Below are positions 18,735 to 27,985 of a DNA stretch of 64,000 nt, piece by piece. Made by a program: the position numbers and the translations under genes. This DNA is from Alloacidobacterium dinghuense (GTDB taxonomy: Bacteria; Acidobacteriota; Terriglobia; Terriglobales; Acidobacteriaceae), in contig NZ_CP060394.1 of the NCBI RefSeq assembly GCF_014274465.1, forward strand, positions 4,092,001 to 4,156,000, read 5' to 3'. The notes beneath the pieces were generated by a model, which saw nothing but the letters and a program-made list of their open reading frames with translations, made no database searches and was not told the DNA's origin. The number at the start of each line of letters is the position of its first letter. Positions within the stretch are counted from its first letter, which is position 1.

Positions 18735-20417
18735 TCAGGGCCTGGGCGGAGCCTCGGGGATGGCGGCGCCGTCGGCTCGCGGATCGGAGGCGCCGTACTT
18801 GATGCCGCTGGCGCTGTCGTAGAGGATGGCCTGACCGCGTCCCATGGTTGTTGAATACTGCTTGCGCACATTGAGGACATGGCCCATGGCTGTGAGTTGC
18901 TGAAGGGTCTCGGGCGGGACGCGGGATTCGATGAGGATGCTGCAGCCGAGTTTGCCGCTGACGGTGAAGCGGGCTTCTTCCATCGCCGCCTGAACGTTCA
19001 TGTGGTAATCGACGACATTGGAGACGAACTGGGCGTGAGCCAAAGGCTGATTCATGCCGCCCATGATTCCGAAGCCGATATGCTCTCTTCCGCGCTCCAT
19101 GAAGCCGGGGATGATGGTGTGAAAGGGGCGCTTGTGACCGGCGAGAGCGTTCGGGGATTTGGTGTCGAACGAGAAGAGACCGCCGCGATTCTGCAGGACG
19201 AAGCCCATGTCCTCGACCGTGACTCCGGAGCCGAAAGCTGAGTAGTTGCTTTGGATGAGCGAGAGGATGTTGCCCTCGCGATCGACGATGGTGAGGTAGG
19301 TAGTGTCGCTAGCAGAGAGCGCACCGGGGGCGACGGTGCAGTTGGCTTTACCGGGATCGATGAGGGGGGCGCGTTTCGCGGCGAAGGCTTTCGAGAGCAG
19401 CTCAGATACGGGGATGGTGCTGAATCTGGGGTCGCCGTCATACGCTTTGACGTCGGCGTAGGCGAGCTTCATGGCCTCGATGCGGGTGTGCAGTTCGGCG
19501 GTGCTGAGCGGGCCGTCGGGGGCCGGCTGCGACTGCTCCATGATGTTGAGCATTTCGAGCGCGGCGATACCGTCGCCGTTCGGTGGGAGCTCGTAGACCT
19601 TCCAGTCGCGATAGGTGGTGGAAACGGGATCGACCCACTGGGCGGAGAATTCGCTGAGATCATCGGCGGTCATGGCGCCGCCGTGACTGGCTGAGGTTTT
19701 GAGGATCGCTTGCGCGATGCCTCCTTTGTAGAAGGCGGATTCGCCTTTGTCGGCGATGAGGGTGAGGGCTTGAGCAAGGTCGGGATTGCTGAAGATCTGA
19801 CCTAGTTCAGGGGACTTGCCATTCGGCAAGAAGACCCGGCGGCTCTCAGCATCGCCTGCCAGGCGCGGCGTGGCTTCTTCCCAGTAGGACTGCAGAGCCT
19901 CAGGCAAGGGGTAACCCTGCTTTGCATAAGCGATGGCAGGCTGGAAGAGCGTGGCCCAGGGGAGCTTGCCGAAGCGGTCGTGAAGCTTGGTCCATCCGTC
20001 GACGACGCCGGGTATCGTGACGGAGTCAATTCCCGCCTGCGGCATTTCGGTGATTCCTTTGGCGCGGAGATGGTCGATGGTGAGGGCTTTGGGCGCCCAG
20101 CCGCTGGCGTTGAGTCCGTAGAGCTTGCCGGTTTTGGCTTCCCAGTAGATGGCGAAGAGGTCGCCGCCGATGCCGTTCATCATAGGCTCAGCTACGCCGA
20201 GGACGGCATTAGCGGCGATTCCGGCGTCAATGGCCGAGCCGCCCTGTTCGAGGATGCGGGCACCGGCCTGCGAGGCTTGAACGTAGCTCGTGGCTACCAT
20301 TCCGTAGGGCGTAACGACCATGGAGCGGCCGTAGGAGCGGTCTTCTGCGATGGAGGATGGGACAAACATCAGGAAGATGAGGCAGACAAGCCGGGGTTTG
20401 AGCAATAGAGATCGCAT
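18735..20417 (-). CDS. ggt: Gamma-glutamyltransferase
   Basis: This protein of about 560 aa is a periplasmic Ntn-hydrolase. ATG 20417 has AGGAG four bases upstream and gives a signal peptide (RLVCLIFLMFVPSSIA); the frame open to 20519 is not needed. Motifs include GGSAIDAGIAANAVLGV, NGIGGD, and the self-cleavage and nucleophile site DTTYLTIVD, where the conserved Thr starts the small subunit. GGMNQPLAHAQFVSNVVDYHMN and the C-terminal GRGQAI are also typical. The enzyme cleaves glutathione and other gamma-glutamyl compounds, recovering Glu and Cys-Gly. Confidence 0.92.
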   Translation of the reverse strand: MRSLLLKPRLVCLIFLMFVPSSIAEDRSYGRSMVVTPYGMVATSYVQASQAGARILEQGGSAIDAGIAANAVLGVAEPMMNGIGGDLFAIYWEAKTGKLYGLNASGWAPKALTIDHLRAKGITEMPQAGIDSVTIPGVVDGWTKLHDRFGKLPWATLFQPAIAYAKQGYPLPEALQSYWEEATPRLAGDAESRRVFLPNGKSPELGQIFSNPDLAQALTLIADKGESAFYKGGIAQAILKTSASHGGAMTADDLSEFSAQWVDPVSTTYRDWKVYELPPNGDGIAALEMLNIMEQSQPAPDGPLSTAELHTRIEAMKLAYADVKAYDGDPRFSTIPVSELLSKAFAAKRAPLIDPGKANCTVAPGALSASDTTYLTIVDREGNILSLIQSNYSAFGSGVTVEDMGFVLQNRGGLFSFDTKSPNALAGHKRPFHTIIPGFMERGREHIGFGIMGGMNQPLAHAQFVSNVVDYHMNVQAAMEEARFTVSGKLGCSILIESRVPPETLQQLTAMGHVLNVRKQYSTTMGRGQAILYDSASGIKYGASDPRADGAAIPEAPPRP

Positions 20418-20552
20418 GGTTCTCCTGCGCACTGCTTGCAAAGGCTGAGGGAACGCGAGAATCATACAACGGGCGGGACAGAAAGGCGGCAGATTGCAAA
20501 CAGAGACTGCGCGACTCACGGAGAAGTCGTCGTTTTACGGCGGAGCGCTTGC

Positions 20553-21881
20553 TTAGTCGATGGCGTAGAGGTTGCCGTCGGCTGTTCCGATGTAGACGAC
20601 ATTTCCGGAGATGACAGGCGAGGAAAGAATCGTCCCTACGCTGTGGAGTTTGCTGATGCCTGCGAGCATGTCGTCGTAGAAGTTCGATGTGAAGGCGGCT
20701 TCGTAGTTGGGATTGCCATCGGGCTTGGAGTAGTTTGGGAGGTTCTGGCGCGAGGCTTCTGACTGGAAGGTGGAGATGGGCTTTCTGCTGGTGAGGTCGA
20801 TGGCGATGAGTTTGCCATCTTGTCCGGCTAGATAGAGCGTGTTGCCTGCGATCGATGGCGACGCGAAGATGGGCCAGTGAAACTTCAGAGTTTCGACGGG
20901 TGCTCCGGTTTGCGCGTCGAGGATTTCGAGGAGTGCCGTATCGGATGTGGCGAAGTAGACTTTGCCGTCCTTCACGACGGGCGAAGAGATGACCCACGAG
21001 CCTTTGTTATCGAAGCTCCAGCGCTTCTGGCCGGTGGCGGCGTCGAGCGCGTAGAACTTTGAATCGCGGCAGCCGAAGTAGACGACGCCGTTGTCTACTG
21101 TGGCTGAGGACTGGATACCGACCTGGTTGTGGATGTCGGGGTCTTCGCCGGTTTTGAAGCGCCAGAGTTCTTTCCCCGTAGCTGCATCGAGGGCGTAGAA
21201 GTAACTGTCCCAACTGCCGATGTAGAGTTTGCCATCGGAGATAGCGGGCGAGGCGTGCACTACGTCTCCGGTTTTGAATTTCCATTTGAGTACGCCAGTT
21301 GCGGCGTCGAGCGCGTAGATGTTGCCGTCGCCGCTGCCGAAGTAAACAGTGTTGTTCCAGATCGATGGCGAGGAGAGGTATACGTCGAAGGGATCGGGCA
21401 TGGTTTCCCCTTCGGGGACGGAGCCGTGCAGGTGAGTCGCGGCATAGCGGCGCTCGCCTGCGTTGCGAAATTTCCATTGCGGCTTGCCGGTGGTGGTGTC
21501 GATAGCGTAGAAGTTGCCGTCATAACTGCCGAAGTAGACGAGGCCGTTGGCGACGGCGGGTGATGATGGAACGCGGGCTCCGGTCTGGAACTTCCACTTT
21601 TGCGATCCTGTCTGTTGATCGATGGCGTATAGGTTGCCGTCGTTGCTGCCGATGTAGACGACGCCGTTGACGATGGCGGGCGATGAGATGACTTCGTCGT
21701 GCGTATGGAATGTCCACTTGATGTTGTTGAGCTTTGGCGCGCCAGAGGAGGCGTAGATGCCGGAGTGCGCGAGGTCGTTGCGGAACAGTGAGGAGTTCGG
21801 CGACGTATCTTGCGCAAGAGCAAATGTGCAGATGAGCAGGATGGGCAGGAGCATACGGGCTTGCGGTCGTGCTGCTTTCAT
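20553..21881 (-). CDS. PQQ-binding-like beta-propeller repeat protein, secreted
   Basis: This 442-aa protein has a signal peptide (MLLPILLICTFALA) and eight blade repeats of the form VVYxGSxDGxxYAID, each followed by a Trp-containing strand. The last blade ends almost at the C-terminus. The blade motif is that of PQQ-dependent dehydrogenases and BamB, but the metal and PQQ ligands of true dehydrogenases are not obvious. It is probably a periplasmic or outer-membrane-associated binding protein. ATG 21881 is chosen because of the signal peptide. It lies about 136 bp upstream of ggt on the same strand. Confidence 0.85.
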   Translation of the reverse strand: MKAARPQARMLLPILLICTFALAQDTSPNSSLFRNDLAHSGIYASSGAPKLNNIKWTFHTHDEVISSPAIVNGVVYIGSNDGNLYAIDQQTGSQKWKFQTGARVPSSPAVANGLVYFGSYDGNFYAIDTTTGKPQWKFRNAGERRYAATHLHGSVPEGETMPDPFDVYLSSPSIWNNTVYFGSGDGNIYALDAATGVLKWKFKTGDVVHASPAISDGKLYIGSWDSYFYALDAATGKELWRFKTGEDPDIHNQVGIQSSATVDNGVVYFGCRDSKFYALDAATGQKRWSFDNKGSWVISSPVVKDGKVYFATSDTALLEILDAQTGAPVETLKFHWPIFASPSIAGNTLYLAGQDGKLIAIDLTSRKPISTFQSEASRQNLPNYSKPDGNPNYEAAFTSNFYDDMLAGISKLHSVGTILSSPVISGNVVYIGTADGNLYAID

Positions 21882-22113
21882 CGTTGGCAGGCGAGTTCCA
21901 TGAGGTGAAGCTGAGTGTAGTGCTGTCGCAGCTATGTGCAACTTGGTTTGGGATGAGTTGCGCGCTCAGCGTGACGAACCGGCCTGAAATACAGATGCCA
22001 ATTTCAGCGGCGCTAAAAGCGCTTCCATTTGTCCACAAAAACTTTCTTAGAACTCTTGTCGCCTTTCGTTGGCGGCTTCCGATTTCTCCAAGTAAGGAAA
22101 AGGAGACGGACGC

Positions 22114-22314
22114 TTGTTAAAGATTGCAACAGCGATATGTATGTTGGTTGTGCTGGTGGAATCGGTTCCGGTGTTTGCTGCGAAGCATGAAATCGATCAG
22201 GCCAGCGTGAAAGCGGACGGGGGATTCCCGTTCAAAATCGTTGCGAATGCTTCAGCCGTACAAGCCGAGGATGATCCGCCTTGTGTGCTGGAGAACAACG
22301 GAATCCGTCCGTAG
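22114..22314 (+). CDS. Small secreted protein, hypothetical
   Basis: This 66-aa frame starts at TTG 22114 with AGGAG at 22101-22105. It encodes a signal-peptide-like N-terminus (ICMLVVLVESVPVFAA) and a short mature part of about 42 aa with one Cys. The signal peptide and good ribosome site support it; the unusual start and small size weaken it. No family is recognised. Confidence 0.5.
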   Translation: MLKIATAICMLVVLVESVPVFAAKHEIDQASVKADGGFPFKIVANASAVQAEDDPPCVLENNGIRP

Positions 22315-22350
22315 TTTGAGAAGGCTCCCCCTCTCCCCCAAAATGCGAAA

Positions 22351-22377
22351 CGCCAGTGAACAGTTTGTTCACTGGCG
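22351..22377. terminator. Perfect 12-bp hairpin
   Basis: CGCCAGTGAACA, loop GTT, TGTTCACTGGCG. It lies 37 bp after the small secreted ORF and is flanked by C-rich tracts, like the hairpin at 18464-18488. The U-tract is absent, so it is either a rho-independent terminator lacking its tail or a dispersed structured element. Confidence 0.45.
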
Positions 22378-22570
22378 CCACAATTCAGTAGCCCTCCCCC
22401 AAGTGCTACTCAATGATTGAACTCTATCGCCGGTTGGGCGAATCGGATATCCCAAATTGGTTTTGGCGCAGTGCTATTTCGTAATCGGTTGCGGTGATTA
22501 CCTAGACTGTCTAGCGCTGGCCCTTTCGTGTCCAATTGTGAACGCGGCTGTTGCAAAAACGGGCATGCCG

Positions 22571-22593
22571 CTAGGGAATTCCTATTTCCCTAG
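22571..22593. promoter_or_regulatory. Inverted repeat upstream of the MacB-like permease gene
   Basis: CTAGGGAA and TTCCCTAG (8-bp arms, 7-bp spacer) lie about 49 bp before the TATAAT at 22642. The position suits an operator, but no regulator is linked to it. Confidence 0.35.
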
Positions 22594-22641
22594 CCGACAT
22601 CTTATTCATTCTGCGACCGATCATTTTCGTGATGATTGGCA

Positions 22642-22647
22642 TATAAT
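22642..22647 (+). promoter_or_regulatory. Likely -10 box for the permease gene
   Basis: A consensus TATAAT lies 28 bp before the chosen ATG at 22676. The -35 position 17 bp upstream (GATCAT) is poor. Confidence 0.4.
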
Positions 22648-22675
22648 TTGCCCGTTTTCGGACAAGGGGCTTTCC

Positions 22676-25096
22676 ATGCAATCTTTCCTGCAGGACCTTC
22701 GCTATGCGCTGCGGCAGTTGAGGAAGACGCCGGGGTTTGGAGCGACAGTGATCGCTACCCTGGCGCTGAGTATCGGGATTACGGCTGCGGTCTTCAGCGT
22801 GCTGTATGCGATGCTTATCCGCCCTTTGCCGTATCAGGATACGGATCGAATTGTGGCGCTGGAGACGCGCTCGCCGGAGGGTTATACGCAGCCGGCGGCG
22901 TATCCGGAGTATCAGGATTGGCGGCGGATGAGCCATGGATTTTCAGCTTTGGCGGGTTACTCCGGCTATGGATCGGTGAATTTTGAGGGGCCGACCGGAC
23001 CGATCGCGCTGCACGTCGTTAAGGGAACGGACAATTTCTTCGATGTGTTTGGGGTCAACCCCATCCTCGGACGCACGTTTGCGCCGGGCGAAGATGAAGA
23101 CGGGAAGAACGACGTCGTGGTGCTGAGCTACGAGACCTGGCAGCAGCTTTTTGGCGGACGGAACGACGTCATTGGCGAGAAGGTGAAGCTGGATGGGAAT
23201 GCATACACGGTAATCGGCGTGATGCCCGCGGGGTTCCGGTTCCCGATCGGTAAGGTGAACGCGATTTACACGCCGCTGCACATGGTGAAGCAACAAAGAG
23301 AGGGCCGCGGGAGCCACTGGATGCCAACGGTGGGACGCCTGAGAGCGGGCGTTTCGCTAAGCCAGGCGCAAGCGGACTTGTCGCAAGTCTTTGACGATCT
23401 TGGACGGCAGTATCCAGACACGAAGGGCAGAAAGGTAAAGCTGACTGACCTGGAGACGTTTGTTCTAGGCAAGTCCGACAGTTCACTGAAGCTGCTGCTG
23501 TATGCGGTGATGGCGCTGCTGCTGATTGGCTGCGTGAATGTGGCGGGGCTGATGCTGGCTCGCGGCGTGAAGCGCGAGCGCGAGATGGCCCTGCGTTCGG
23601 CCGTGGGCGCGGCCCGGGCGAGGATTGTGCGGCAGATTCTGACCGAGGCGCTGGTATTTGCGGTTTGCGGGGCGCTGGGCGGCGTGGTGCTGGCGGCCGG
23701 ACTGCTTCGGGTGATTCGCATGCTGCTGATTTCTGCGCTCTCGCGCGGGGCCGAGGTGACACTGAATGTTCCGGTTCTGCTGGCGGCGCTATTTGTAGCT
23801 GTCCTGGTCACGATTCTGGCGGCGCTGATTCCGGCACTGCGGCTTTCGGGGACAGCTCCGAGCATGGCGCTCCGGGCAGGCGGGAGCGTAGGGACTTCGC
23901 GCGGACAGCACCGTCTGCGGGCAGCGTTTGTAGTGACGCAGGTGGCGCTGGCGCTGGCGCTGCTGGTGGTTTCCGGGCTACTGACGCATCTGCTGGGCAG
24001 CCTGCGGAACACCGATCTCGGATTTTCGCCGGACCATATCCTGACGGCGGAGGTCGATCTGTCGCCGGGACGCTATGACGGGCGCGATATGATGGCGGAC
24101 TTCTATACGCCGATGCTGGAAAAGGTGCGGGCGATTCCCGGCGTTGAAGCGGCGGGAATCATTCAGGTACTGCCGATTCAGAATTGGGGGTGGAACTCGG
24201 AGATTCATGTGATCGGTACGCCGCCGGCTCCGGCGAACGCGGTGACGCTGGCCGAGGACCGCATCATGACGCCGGGTTATTACGACGTCTTCAAAGACAG
24301 GCTGGTGCGCGGCCGGCTCCTCGATCCGACGATCGATACGCGAGGCTCGAAGCCGATCATTGTCGTCAATGAGGCGTTTGTGAAGAAGTTCATTCCGGTG
24401 GGGCGCGACCCGATCGGGATGCAGATCGATCAGGATGATCACAACACAATTGTGGGGGTAGTGAAAGACATCCGGCAGAACATTTATGAGCCTCCACTGG
24501 CGGAGATGGACTACATGGCGTCGCAGGTTCCTCCGGGATGGGAGCAGGCCGTCTTGAACAACGTTACGCTGGTGGTGCGGACCTCGGTTGCGCCGGAGAG
24601 CATTGGGCCGAGCCTGCGAAAGGTTTTTCACGATGTCGATCCCACACTGCCCTTCCGCACTCCGGAGACGATGCAAAGCGTGATTGCCGACACGCTGATT
24701 TTTGAGCGGCTGGAGAACTGGCTCTTCGGCACGTTTGCCGCGCTGGCGGTTCTGCTTGCCATTGTCGGACTGTATGGATTGATCAGCCACGAAGTGGAGC
24801 TTTCTACGCGGGATATCGGCGTGAGGATGGCGTTGGGGGCTTCGCGCGGGCGGATTCTTTCCGGGATCTATCGGCGCGTGGGATGGATGCTCGGTGGCGG
24901 TGTGGTGATCGGGCTGATTTTGACGGCTTTTGCACGGAAGTACATCAGCTCGGTGGTGGAGATGCACGTGGACAAGGATGCGGGACGGATTCTCGGCCTG
25001 ACTCTGGCGCTGATTGGGGCTGGATTGGTCGCGGCTTTCTTTCCGGCGAGGCGCGCTTCTTCTGTGGAGCCGGTGGTTGCGTTGCGGGATGAGTAA
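22676..25096 (+). CDS. MacB/FtsX-like ABC transporter permease (acidobacterial type)
   Basis: This 806-aa membrane protein has two FtsX-like halves. A short amphipathic start (MQSFLQDLRYALRQLRKTPGFG) leads into TM1, a MacB-type periplasmic domain (about residues 50-250), three TM helices, a second periplasmic domain, and three final TM helices ending near SVEPVVALRDE. AAGGGG at 22664-22669 marks ATG 22676; the open frame upstream to 22457 is not coding. Members act with an ATPase to move substrates or transmit mechanical force across the periplasm. No ATPase gene is adjacent, as is common for these proteins. Substrate is unknown. Confidence 0.86.
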   Translation: MQSFLQDLRYALRQLRKTPGFGATVIATLALSIGITAAVFSVLYAMLIRPLPYQDTDRIVALETRSPEGYTQPAAYPEYQDWRRMSHGFSALAGYSGYGSVNFEGPTGPIALHVVKGTDNFFDVFGVNPILGRTFAPGEDEDGKNDVVVLSYETWQQLFGGRNDVIGEKVKLDGNAYTVIGVMPAGFRFPIGKVNAIYTPLHMVKQQREGRGSHWMPTVGRLRAGVSLSQAQADLSQVFDDLGRQYPDTKGRKVKLTDLETFVLGKSDSSLKLLLYAVMALLLIGCVNVAGLMLARGVKREREMALRSAVGAARARIVRQILTEALVFAVCGALGGVVLAAGLLRVIRMLLISALSRGAEVTLNVPVLLAALFVAVLVTILAALIPALRLSGTAPSMALRAGGSVGTSRGQHRLRAAFVVTQVALALALLVVSGLLTHLLGSLRNTDLGFSPDHILTAEVDLSPGRYDGRDMMADFYTPMLEKVRAIPGVEAAGIIQVLPIQNWGWNSEIHVIGTPPAPANAVTLAEDRIMTPGYYDVFKDRLVRGRLLDPTIDTRGSKPIIVVNEAFVKKFIPVGRDPIGMQIDQDDHNTIVGVVKDIRQNIYEPPLAEMDYMASQVPPGWEQAVLNNVTLVVRTSVAPESIGPSLRKVFHDVDPTLPFRTPETMQSVIADTLIFERLENWLFGTFAALAVLLAIVGLYGLISHEVELSTRDIGVRMALGASRGRILSGIYRRVGWMLGGGVVIGLILTAFARKYISSVVEMHVDKDAGRILGLTLALIGAGLVAAFFPARRASSVEPVVALRDE

Positions 25097-25198
25097 CGAC
25101 CGTACCGAATGGTTCGCAGTGCAGTCAACGTCTAGCATCGCATAGATTCTTCGCGTGGATGGCGCGTTCAGAATGACGCTTGGCTAGGGTTGTGATCT

Positions 25199-25237
25199 CC
25201 CCCACCCTATCGCAAAAATGCGCGATAGGATGGGGCA
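25199..25237. repeat. Hairpin repeat, CCCACCCTATCGC type
   Basis: CCCACCCTATCGC (25201-25213) and GCGATAGGATGGG (25222-25234) pair with one mismatch around an A-rich loop, then GCACCCC follows. I recognise the layout from acidobacterial intergenic DNA. It lies between the permease and the IclR gene, which converge. Confidence 0.5.
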
Positions 25238-25267
25238 CCCCTTTTCGTGCCCCTGCTCAGTAAAAGA

Positions 25268-25302
25268 AGGTCCTTCCCCTTCGTCCCTCAGGTCAGGATG
25301 AC
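25268..25302. repeat. Interspersed repeat, degenerate copy 3
   Basis: AGGTCCTTCC...CAGGTCAGGATGACAG shares its ends with the copies at 5179-5205 and 6387-6425. A further decayed copy may lie at 25145-25178 (ATTCTTCGCG...TTCAGAATGACG). Confidence 0.4.
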
Positions 25303-25323
25303 AGCTAATCGGACAGTTGAAAC

Positions 25324-26151
25324 TCAGGCTTCGGGTTGAGGGATGCGCGGCCTCTTGGCTGGTTTCTTTTCCGCTTGGTGCGTGGGGTGGTGGAGGCCGC
25401 CGACGGCTTCGGTTAGCTTGAGGCTGGCGTCGCGCAGGGCGGTGCGGACGGTCTTGGGCGTAGTCGGGTCTTCGAGGCGGGCCAGGAATGGCACGGTCAG
25501 CGCGGCTACGGCGGTGCTAGTCTCGTCTAGTACCGGATAGGTGATGTTGATGACGCCGCGCATCTGGTAGCTGTCGCGCTCCTCGTATCCCTGCTCGCGT
25601 ATTTTCTCTAAATGCTCCTCTAAATCTTTGGGGACGCGGTTGCCGGTCTGGTGCTGCCACATTTCGACAGCGCGGTTGCGCTGCTCGGCGGGGATGTGCG
25701 CGAGGATGACGTGGCCGGTGGCGGCGTGCATGAGGTCGACGATGGAGCCGGCTTTGACGTAGAAGCCGGGGCTTACGGGCGAGTCGGCCTGCGCGATGAT
25801 GACGACGTGGCCCCCTTCAAGAACCCCTAGATGGACGGACTGGTTGAGCTGATGCACCAGTTCCTGCATGACGGGCAGCGCTTCGGAGACGAGGCGCTTG
25901 GTCGGCGGGTATTCGAGCGCCATGCGGAAGATTCTTAGGCTCAGGCGGAAGTGGTCATCTTCGTCGGAGCGGGTGATGTAGCCGCGCTCTTCTAGGCAGA
26001 GGAGCATGCGGAAGATTTCAGAGACAGTGCGGTTGAGGCGGCGGGCGACTTCGCTTTTGGTGAGGCCGGAGGGCTCGTGCGCGAAAAGCTCAAGGATGTC
26101 GAGGCCTTTTTCGAGGGCCGGAGTTGGGTAGCGTCTTTTTGCTGTCTTCAA
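25324..26151 (-). CDS. IclR family transcriptional regulator
   Basis: This 275-aa protein has an N-terminal winged helix (LEKGLDILELFAHEP, LTKSEVARRLNRTVSEIFRMLLCLEERGY in pieces) and a C-terminal IclR effector-binding domain (residues about 85-255). The tail is Lys/Pro-rich. IclR proteins control sugar and aromatic catabolism. It is divergent from the GH29 fucosidase gene at 26305 and is the only regulator in the fucose locus, so it probably controls that locus, with a fucose-pathway intermediate as a possible ligand. Confidence 0.88.
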   Translation of the reverse strand: MKTAKRRYPTPALEKGLDILELFAHEPSGLTKSEVARRLNRTVSEIFRMLLCLEERGYITRSDEDDHFRLSLRIFRMALEYPPTKRLVSEALPVMQELVHQLNQSVHLGVLEGGHVVIIAQADSPVSPGFYVKAGSIVDLMHAATGHVILAHIPAEQRNRAVEMWQHQTGNRVPKDLEEHLEKIREQGYEERDSYQMRGVINITYPVLDETSTAVAALTVPFLARLEDPTTPKTVRTALRDASLKLTEAVGGLHHPTHQAEKKPAKRPRIPQPEA

Positions 26152-26234
26152 AGTGTGTGCCCGCGTATTGTTTTTCTCGGGGATTGCAGTGATTGTAAAC
26201 CGCTTATGACGGAAGACTGTAGAACCATTTAGTA

Positions 26235-26265
26235 TTGCCCGTCAAAACGTTTTTTAGCGTATAAA
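26235..26265 (+). promoter_or_regulatory. Promoter and palindromic operator before the first fucosidase
   Basis: A perfect 10-bp palindrome, AAAACGTTTT (26244-26253), lies just upstream of TATAAA (26260-26265), a reasonable -10 box; TTGCCC (26235-26240) is a weak -35. A repressor bound there would cover the promoter. The central CG is more typical of LacI-type than IclR-type sites, so which regulator binds is open. Confidence 0.4.
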
Positions 26266-26304
26266 AGGATGGTCTAAAAGTCAGTTCTGAGCAGGAGAGC
26301 GAAA

Positions 26305-27885
26305 TTGAAAGCGAAGCGCGGATTGAGGGTTGTGGTCTGGGGGCTCGTAGCAAGTTGCGGTCTGGGGGCGGTGGCGCAGCAGCCGAATGCGGACGATATC
26401 GTCTGGCAGAAATCGGTAGCGAAGTATGACAAGCAGCGCGCGGCGGTGCTGGCTACTGTAGACAAGGACGCGCATGAGGGGCCGTTTCAGCCGAACTGGG
26501 GTTCGCTGAAGGAATACAAGATTCCGGATTGGTATCAGGATGCGAAGTTCGGGATCTTTATTCACTGGGGCGTCTATTCGGTACCGGCGTTTGGCAGTGA
26601 GTGGTATCCGCGCAACTCGTATCGGCAGGGCACGCCGGACTTCAAGCACCAGGTAGAGACCTACGGGCCGCAGACGAAGTTTGGGTACAAGGACTTTATT
26701 CCGGAATTCAAGGCGCAGGATTTTGACGCGAAGGCGTGGGCGGCGCTGTTCAAGGAGTCGGGCGCGAAGTACGTGATTCCGGTGGCGGAGCACCATGACG
26801 GCTTCCAGATGTACTCGTCCGACCTGAGCGACTGGTGCGCGGCAAAGATGGGGCCGAAGCGGGACATAATCGGCGAGCTGCGGACTGCAATTCTGGCGGA
26901 AGGAATTCACTTCGGTGCGTCGTCGCACCGGGCGGAGCACTACTGGTTTATGAATGGCGGGCGGCAGTTTCCTTCCGATGTTCAGGACCCGAAGTATGCA
27001 TCGTTGTACGGGCCGGCGCATGTAGGGCCTGATCCGGACAAGGATCAGACGGGGCATCCTGATACGGCGTATCTGAATGACTGGCTCGCGCGCAGCGGCG
27101 AGATTGTGGAGCGATACCATCCGGAGCTGATGTATTTCGACTGGTGGGTGGAGCAGGATACCTTCCAACCGTATCTGCAGCGTTTTGCCGCGTTCTACTA
27201 CAACCAGGCGGCGAAGGCCGGGCAGCAGGTGGTGCTCTTCCGCAAGAACAATGCGTTTCCGGATGGGACGACGGTGCTCGACATTGAGCGCGGGCAGTTG
27301 GACAAGATTCGCGAGCAGCACTGGCAGACCGATACGTCTGTAAGTCAACAGTCGTGGGGATATATCAAGGGCGATACCTATAAAACGCCGGAGAGCATTG
27401 TCTGGCAGCTGATTGATATTGTCAGCAAGAACGGGAATCTGCTGTTGAACATCGGACCGAAGTCGGATGGAACGATTCCGGACGAGGCGCAGTCGATTTT
27501 GAAACACACGGGCGCGTGGCTGAAGGTGAATGGCGAGGCGATCTATGGAACGCGTCCTTGGACCACATATGGCGAGGGGCCAACGAAGGTGGTGGCCGGA
27601 TCATTTAACGATTCGGAGACGAAGCCTTATACGGCGCAGGATATTCGCTTCACGACCAAGGGCAAGACGCTGTATGCGATTGCGCTGGGCTGGCCCTCGG
27701 ATGGGAAGCTGGTGATTCAGTCGCTGGGCAGCGGCAGCGGGGTGAAGGTCGGGTCGGTGGCGCTCCTGGGATCGAGCGAGACCGTGCATTTTACGCAGGA
27801 GAGCGATGGGCTGCATTTGGATGTACCGGGGCAGGCTCCAGGAGACTACGCGTACAGCTTCAAGATTTCGCCTGCCGGCGAGTGA
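26305..27885 (+). CDS. Alpha-L-fucosidase, GH29
   Basis: This 526-aa exported enzyme starts at TTG 26305, supported by AGGAG at 26293-26297, with a signal peptide (VVVWGLVASCGLGAVAQ). GH29 hallmarks follow: FGIFIHWGVYSVPAF (about residues 87-101), EHHDGFQMY, and MYFDWW, in which the Asp at about residue 279 is the expected nucleophile; LLNIGPKSDG is typical of the barrel end. A C-terminal beta-sandwich closes the protein. It removes alpha-linked L-fucose from glycans in the periplasm and heads the fucose locus. Confidence 0.92.
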   Translation: MKAKRGLRVVVWGLVASCGLGAVAQQPNADDIVWQKSVAKYDKQRAAVLATVDKDAHEGPFQPNWGSLKEYKIPDWYQDAKFGIFIHWGVYSVPAFGSEWYPRNSYRQGTPDFKHQVETYGPQTKFGYKDFIPEFKAQDFDAKAWAALFKESGAKYVIPVAEHHDGFQMYSSDLSDWCAAKMGPKRDIIGELRTAILAEGIHFGASSHRAEHYWFMNGGRQFPSDVQDPKYASLYGPAHVGPDPDKDQTGHPDTAYLNDWLARSGEIVERYHPELMYFDWWVEQDTFQPYLQRFAAFYYNQAAKAGQQVVLFRKNNAFPDGTTVLDIERGQLDKIREQHWQTDTSVSQQSWGYIKGDTYKTPESIVWQLIDIVSKNGNLLLNIGPKSDGTIPDEAQSILKHTGAWLKVNGEAIYGTRPWTTYGEGPTKVVAGSFNDSETKPYTAQDIRFTTKGKTLYAIALGWPSDGKLVIQSLGSGSGVKVGSVALLGSSETVHFTQESDGLHLDVPGQAPGDYAYSFKISPAGE

Positions 27886-27926
27886 TGGATTTGGATGCGT
27901 TCGGATTTCGCAGTACGATACTTTTA

Positions 27927-27954
27927 TTGACAAATAAATAGTTTTACATATAGA
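27927..27954 (+). promoter_or_regulatory. Likely promoter of the fucose catabolic operon
   Basis: TTGACA (27927-27932), 16-bp spacer, TATAGA (27949-27954) in a very AT-rich stretch between the fucosidase and the oxidoreductase gene. Transcription would start near 27961, about 20-25 bp before the coding region. Confidence 0.5.
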
Positions 27955-27985
27955 AGTTTGATTTGATTTCTTTTCTTTTGTGAGC

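Noticed and set aside
22101-22314. Small ORF as a Cys-type leader peptide for the downstream permease
   Set aside because: It has a signal peptide and only two Cys overall, and no regulatory codon run; kept only as a possible small secreted protein.
22457-22675. N-terminal extension of the MacB-like permease
   Set aside because: Covers a promoter-like TATAAT and an inverted repeat; AAGGGG marks ATG 22676.
23978-25138. 386-codon minus-strand frame opposite the MacB-like permease
   Set aside because: His/Arg-rich, no family, fully covered by a certain gene.
26281-27507. 408-codon open frame on the minus strand opposite the first fucosidase
   Set aside because: Arg/Leu/Pro-rich composition and full overlap with a GH29 gene with clear catalytic motifs; it is an antisense shadow of high-GC codons.
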